Under the pieces are notes generated by a model that saw only the letters and a program-made list of their open reading frames with translations, was not told the origin of the DNA and searched no databases. The position numbers were made by a program, and so were the translations under genes. 64,000 nucleotides of DNA, from NCBI GenBank assembly GCA_000711775.1, contig ARYC01000178.1, forward strand, positions 1-64,000. Reading direction: 5' to 3'. Source of the DNA: Oxytricha trifallax (lineage: Eukaryota > Ciliophora > Spirotrichea > Sporadotrichida > Oxytrichidae). Below, one piece after another: positions 58,964 to 64,000 of the stretch (its first letter is position 1; every line of letters starts with the position of its first letter).

Positions 58964-59834
58964 TCATTCATTTTGAACAGATTCTTTCTTGTAGAGTATG
59001 AACTAAGCAAACTGAATTTAATTTGAGTTCGATTTAACAAATAACTTTAACTTTTTGACTGTAGTTGGCTTGTCTAAGAGAATGAATTGAGCTTCGAATC
59101 TTTCTTTAAAATTTAAATCTGTTTTGTGAGCGAGTAATATTCCCTCGTCTTCATTAATGGTTAATTACAGAAGATAAAATATGATCAATTAACTTAAATT
59201 TTGATAATAATTTTTAGAAAATTAAACTTATTCATCATCGTTATCTTCTCCTAGGTAAGATAGTTTAACTTCCGAGGGATCCCTATGAGGACAGTCATTA
59301 GCTGATTTTATTCCAAATCCATCAATTTCAATCTTAATTAATGAGTATATAAACCCCAATACATAAACCCCAAAACCCCAATACATATATGCGTGATAAA
59401 TGTATAAGTTGGTATAGTGATGATTTAATATCGATAAATAGCGAAATTCCAAACTTCACAATTTAACTTATTATAGGGCCTTCAAAGTGCAGTTTCCAAT
59501 GATCAGTAATATGGGAAAAAAGTTCGAATTTTATTTCGGTCCCATACTTTACCATTGGATAGAGCACAGTGCGTAGATGTAGAATATGTGGTCCTTACCC
59601 TACTTTTGACATCTGTGAGCTGAGTTGCGTCATTTGCAAGGTTCATGGGGCACTCGTTTTGAACCTCCCTCTTTTCCTTAATTCAAATTTTAATTAAATT
59701 ATTAATACTATTAAATTTTAAAACTTAACTACTATGGTGGAATTCAAAGGACCATAGTCTCGTTCATGTACACTTGCTTTAGCTCTCAATTCCTGCAAAA
59801 GCGTAGACTTCATGTCTCTCTTGCCTGCGGTCAT
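58964..59834 (-). CDS. Small membrane protein with acidic luminal-type tail
   Basis: ATG at 59,832-59,834 (MTAGKRDMKSTLLQELRAKA), TGA at 58,964-58,966. A second block near 59,680 reads KEKREVQNECPMNLANDATQ. Near 59,390 a hydrophobic segment (HAYMYWGFGVYVLGFIYSLI) is followed by SANDCPHRDPSEVKLSYLGE; the frame then stays open into GILLAHKTDLNFKERFEAQF. Gaps at about 59,735-59,690, 59,600-59,500 and 59,225-59,160 are AT-rich or change frame and must contain introns or IESs. The hydrophobic block is open in two frames, so that part is uncertain. No family recognised. Confidence 0.45.
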
Positions 59835-59876
59835 TATTTCCAACCAGTGCAATCAAATCCCAAGTTTAATCGAGCA

Positions 59877-59893
59877 GGGGTTTTGGGGTTTTG
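59877..59893. repeat. Telomere-like G4T4 repeat, two units
   Basis: GGGGTTTTGGGGTTTTG on the plus strand, that is CAAAACCCCAAAACCCC read along the minus strand, 43 bp upstream of the ATG at 59,834. A weaker inverted partner, ACCCCAAAACCCC on the plus strand, lies at about 59,358-59,370. C4A4 repeats cap spirotrich nanochromosomes and TBE ends. Confidence 0.7.
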
Positions 59894-62860
59894 AAGGGAT
59901 ATAAGCATTTATTGTTAAGCTTATTTTAATTAAGCTAAATTTAATTCCATTTAAACAAAGAAATTTATCAATTCTCCATCTATACATATTACAAATCAAA
60001 TACAATGAATATAAAATACAATATATTTATACATATAAATTACAAATTATTTATTCAAATTAGCATATTGTATACAAGCAAAATTTATTTCTCAAATTTA
60101 TCTATTTTACTCTTTATATATTTATACTCATATTTTATTCCATAAAAATAAAGCTTTTTTATTTATTGATATATTTAAAGCAAAATTTAATATAAAATAT
60201 AAAATATATGAATCTCAAGTAATATAGCTTATATTGTTAATTTATATCGTTTTTATATTTATTTTTATATATAGTACATTTTTTTATTTATATTGAAACT
60301 TTTATATACAATTTGAATCAATTTTGGAATCAATCTTAAGAAATTTGTCAATTGGAAACAAATTGATCGTCGGAATTCCACATTGTATCTTATAAATTTC
60401 ACATAATGATCTGATATCAATTTACTTTCAATCTTAAATTTTACTACTCAATTCTTAATATTTGAGAATCGACATAGTTGCAATTCTAAATTCCTGAGGA
60501 AATTTCCTTTTCCAAATCTCAAATTTGAAAGATGATTCTCAAATATAAGTCAAATATCTATAAATATAAATAAATAATTTTAAATAAAAAAATTCACATT
60601 TTAGCCAAAAATTCTATAAGAAATAATCTAAATTAAATTGTATTTATTTATTTACATATTTATAAATTTATTCTTTTTAATTTAGATTAATTGAATTCTT
60701 AATATAAAGTTTAACCATAGATTAAATCAATGATTTGACTTATATGAGTTAAGGATGAACTATTTAAAAAAAATATATCTATATAAAATATAATATTTAT
60801 AGCTATTACTTTGTTTTTAAATTTTTTATATATAAAGTAAACAATTTATCTTGGATTGCTATAATTAAATTTATAATTAAAATTAATAATAAAATTTCAT
60901 CATTTAAAAAATTCAATAGTAGCAATTATACTATATCTAAATTAAATATCATCAAATTTTATATTTACTTAAAATATATAAATTTTATAAATAAATTTAT
61001 ACTACTTACTTTAATATATATATAAAAGTTATCTATAAATGCTTAAATTTTTTCTAACTAATAATAACATAGAATAATTAAATGTAGAGTCATTTTAAGA
61101 ATTCATTTATTTTTCATTATATAAAAATAGCTAAATTATGAATATAAAAAATATTAATTGACCCTTTAAATTTATATTTATATTTTAAATATATAATTAC
61201 TTACCTTTATAATTTATGAGAGTATTATTATCAATTTATAAATTTCTAGTTATATTTTTCTTCCATTCTTAAATATTTTAGATTGAATCTTATTCAATCT
61301 CATCTCAAAGTAAAATTGAATAAAAATGTATAGTAAAAATTTAATTTGAGCAAACCAATTCTATTTAAATTTTAAATTTATTCTTGAATTGCAATTAGAT
61401 TTAATTGTAAAATATTTCCACTTTATTTGTTGCATTTACTATTTAATTTTGAAATTCAATCATTCTTAATTCAATTTGTCCCATAATTAAGCCTAAAAAA
61501 TGTTAAAAATTTTAAATTAACAAAAGTACGAAAAAACTGGATCCAAAGAGTTTGGTACCTAGAAGAACACTGCTCACTGATCAGGTGAGCTGCTATAAGC
61601 AACTATTCTCTCAAGGGGGGTAACTTACGTTCTGCTCGTTACATTGTAGCTTAGAACTTGGTATTTAACGCAAGTCTATTTTGGAGGCTACAACAAACTC
61701 TGAGTTTACGTATTTACGCTGCCCTTGGGTCGGCATTACCAAACTCTTAGGGGAATATAACTACGATTCAAAGAGACTTTACTTACAATGTTTATATAAA
61801 ATTCTTTACTTTTTAATAATTGCTTGAGTCACTGATTAGTTAATAAAGTTGCATTCCAACTTGAATCTTATGCTAGGGGAATTTTTATTTAGGGCAAGTT
61901 TTCTTAAGTTAATTTTTTGATTTTAATTTTATTTCAATTTAAATTTTATTTCAACTGACTTACTATTCCAAATAGTAAGTCAAATCCCATTTGCCTATTA
62001 CAATAGGGCTTTATTATTAATAAGTTTATTAAAAATTTTGAAACTTATTTCAAGCAAATTTAGGTCATTTAAGGTTCATTTATGAACCAGTAGGGGAATT
62101 ATGGAAAATTTCGATTTCCAAATTTATTTAAAATAAATTAAATTAAATTTATTTTTAGTTTAAAACTTAAAATGTTTTATTATACATTTTTATTTAATAA
62201 CCACTTCAATTTATTATTATAATCTTATTATTTACTTGTTAATTTATATAAATTTCTTATGTTCGAAAAATTGGAATCATGCCTAGTTATTTAATGAATA
62301 CTTTTACATTTATCATTCAGCAATACTTAGTCTAAGTTTTCATAAGTAGCAATAAATTTATAAATTTAAATAAAATAAATTTCTAGTATATTTATCAATT
62401 TCTAATTCTTTTCTTTCATTATTTTTAGTAAATAAGCTTAATATAGTTACTTATGAAAATTAAAAGTCTTAATTGAAACATAAATTTAAATCTATTTTAA
62501 ATTAACTTATATATAAATTAAAAAGCATGTTTAAGTTTAACAATGAAATAGAATACTTGAAATAAATTGATTTATAATTTATTTGAAAAAATGAAATAAG
62601 TCTTATAAGAAATGTTCTTTAATTAATTTTATATTTTATTTAAATTTTTTCTTGTTCAAATACAAATGAATAGTAAAGTTGGCTTATTAATTCTAAAGCT
62701 TTTATGGGAAATAAAACTATAAGAACTCTTTATTTAATGAATTTAGACTTATAAAGAAAAGTTTGATATAAGGTTTATATGAAAATTTTTGTTATAAAAA
62801 AGCTTTAAGTATTATCTTATATGATTATGATTTTTACCACTAATAAACCTTACTTATGAC
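59894..62860. other. Very AT-rich DNA without genes; one structured island
   Basis: 59,930-61,520 and 61,800-62,860 are dominated by A/T runs and I see no coding sequence. The island 61,540-61,790 is much richer in G+C. It is bracketed by AAGAGTTTGGTA (about 61,547-61,558) and its inverted copy TACCAAACTCTT (about 61,738-61,749). It has no open frame of note. Confidence 0.6.
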
Positions 62861-62864
62861 TTAC

Positions 62865-64000
62865 GTTTATATCTCCTTATACAGTCACAAGTCTTTAAGT
62901 GAGATAGATTCCAAAGCAGCTGTTAAGACATGATAGTAACATCTTCTTACAAGATTCTGATTAATCCTACTTATATTCATGCCAAGCTCTTTCATAAAGG
63001 CGGCCCAATAACCTCTATAAGGGTTAACTTATCATAACTTACTTTGATTAAGCTCTAGTATTTAAAGGATTCAAGTCTCTGTTCTTAATCCAAGAGTACA
63101 TAAGCTCTGCTGGAGCTAGCCTGTAATGATAAGGCCCAAGAAACATGAGTGGTAATTTGAGATTGTCATACTTTGCCATTACTTCTTAAGATCTGTGATA
63201 GGGAGCGTTATCAATCATGATAACAGTATTCTTTCTCCACTCCAAATCTATATCATCTAATGTAAGTGCAAGCTTGCACAAGAAGTACATAAATGAGTGT
63301 TGATTAGTTCTTCCCCTATTCACAGTATAGAACAACTCTCCAGTACTTGACACTCCAATAATCAAGTTCATTTGACTAAGCCTCTAAGATTTTGTAACTC
63401 TATTCTTAACATAAGGAGCTGTCCAGCCTCTTCTTCTCTCATCAGTCTAGTGCAATACTGATTCATCAATGTTAATAATTCTCTTGCCTTCACTTAGAAA
63501 GAGTATGAATTGTTAGGCTGCATACTAGCGTTGAAGCTTACTACTGTTATTGTTATGAAGGTTCGTTATCTACTTAACTTACTTGTATGTCATCATTAGT
63601 TCATTCTTAAGGAACCTTCGAATCATCTACTTTGAACAGTGAAGCTGGATCTTTGACACTAAGCTTTTCTGTATATCTGATATTTAGATAGGCACTTAGT
63701 CATAAGTAAGCATATTCACTATATGAGTGCGAGCCCTGCTGTGCAGCTTCTTATACTTGCCTCTATTAACTTACTTAAGATTCCAAAAGTTCGCTTTTTT
63801 TAAGGGATTGTTAAGGTACCTTCTTAACTTATAGTATGAAATGCCAAGCCTCTTCATAATCTGCTAGCAGTTTAGCTTTTCAGACATCCTTAGTCTTTGA
63901 GATTCCTGAGCCAGCTTTAGCTCTTTTTGCTGCTGCTCCTTTTCTTTCCTCATGATCTTGAGTTATCTTCGAGGCACTATAGCTTAAAGCTAAGTATGCT
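62865..64000 (-). CDS. TBE-type IS630/Tc1-mariner transposase, open to window edge
   Basis: Reads leftward from the window edge with no TGA over at least 360 codons. A Lys/Gln-rich N-terminus leads to a helix-turn-helix (LNCQQIMKRLGISYYKLRRY). Catalytic residues: first Asp in RIINIDESVLHQTDERRRGW, second in NTVIMIDNAPYHRS (63,200 region), Glu in YHYRLAPAELMYSWIKNRD; the last two are 34 residues apart (DD34E). Size and motifs fit the 42-kDa transposase of Oxytricha TBE elements, which takes part in genome rearrangement there. The frame looks whole within the window. The 3' end is uncertain: a GT donor follows GDIN at about 62,864, so a last exon may lie further left. Confidence 0.85.

Noticed and set aside
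59352-59395. Telomere-like repeat as a certain second terminus
   Set aside because: This stretch is also readable as part of a membrane segment (WGFGVYVLGF), so its repeat nature may be coincidence.
1-64000. Standard genetic code, bacterial or organellar origin
   Set aside because: Conserved genes (IFT144, NFRKB, uL22m) need TAA and TAG as glutamine and have spliceosomal-type introns.
1-64000. Paramecium- or Tetrahymena-type germline
   Set aside because: IES boundaries are varied pointers rather than TA, IESs are frequent within coding sequence, and one gene is scrambled.

Overview
The window looks like germline (micronuclear) DNA of a spirotrich ciliate of the Oxytricha/Stylonychia kind. 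Long conserved proteins can only be read if TAA and TAG are glutamine and TGA is the sole stop. The DNA is very AT-rich and introns are tiny (about 29-100 nt, GT...AG). Coding regions are also interrupted by AT-rich segments bounded by short direct repeats ('pointers'); removing one pointer copy plus the segment restores the conserved frame. These are internal eliminated sequences (IESs) between macronuclear-destined segments (MDSs). About twenty are resolved here to the base. Two different IS630/Tc1-mariner transposase genes are also present, as expected for a spirotrich germline.

Layout. 1-6.5 kb: a decayed telomere-bearing-element-like transposon with two leftward accessory ORFs and a divergent rightward DD34E transposase that carries a huge insertion between the first two catalytic aspartates. 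6.6-10.2 kb: two host genes; the first holds a 672-bp IES with a 16-bp pointer and a GC-rich insert. 10.8-15.3 kb: one uninterrupted 1,500-codon F-box-like/leucine-rich-repeat gene (-). 15.4-17.0 kb: TPR-like gene (-). 17.2-18.5 kb: mitochondrial ribosomal protein uL22m (+). 18.6-21.2 kb: fragmented coiled-coil gene with a PAM2-like motif (-). 21.7-22.8 kb: ADP-ribosylglycohydrolase (+). 22.9-23.3 kb: small SPEC3/Stum-like membrane protein (+). 23.8-29.3 kb: two long low-complexity genes (-). 29.3-30.3 kb: a 930-bp foldback element with 277-bp arms and a GC-rich core. 30.5-42.4 kb: five host genes of unknown function, one with an IQ motif. 42.6-44.1 kb: LysM protein (-). 44.2-49.6 kb: IFT144/WDR19 (+). 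49.8-53.2 kb: a small membrane protein and an NFRKB/INO80G homologue (both -). 53.4-58.8 kb: an unrecognised gene and an SHIPPO (sperm-tail PG-rich repeat) gene (both -). 58.9-59.9 kb: a small membrane-protein gene with telomere-like C4A4 repeats just upstream. 59.9-62.8 kb: extremely AT-rich, no genes seen. 62.8-64.0 kb: a TBE-type transposase open to the window edge (-).

The strongest discovery is that IFT144 is scrambled. Its first MDS (start codon plus four codons) lies at 44,196, the third and later MDSs follow at 44,318, but the second MDS (114 bp, the first WD repeat) sits about 6.4 kb away at 50,685-50,798, past the 3' end of the gene and beyond a neighbouring gene on the other strand. 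Pointers AGAT and TAATA join it in frame on both sides. Ciliary functions recur (IFT144, SHIPPO protein), with housekeeping genes (uL22m, NFRKB). No rRNA, tRNA or CRISPR was recognised. Coordinates of genes with unresolved junctions are outer limits.
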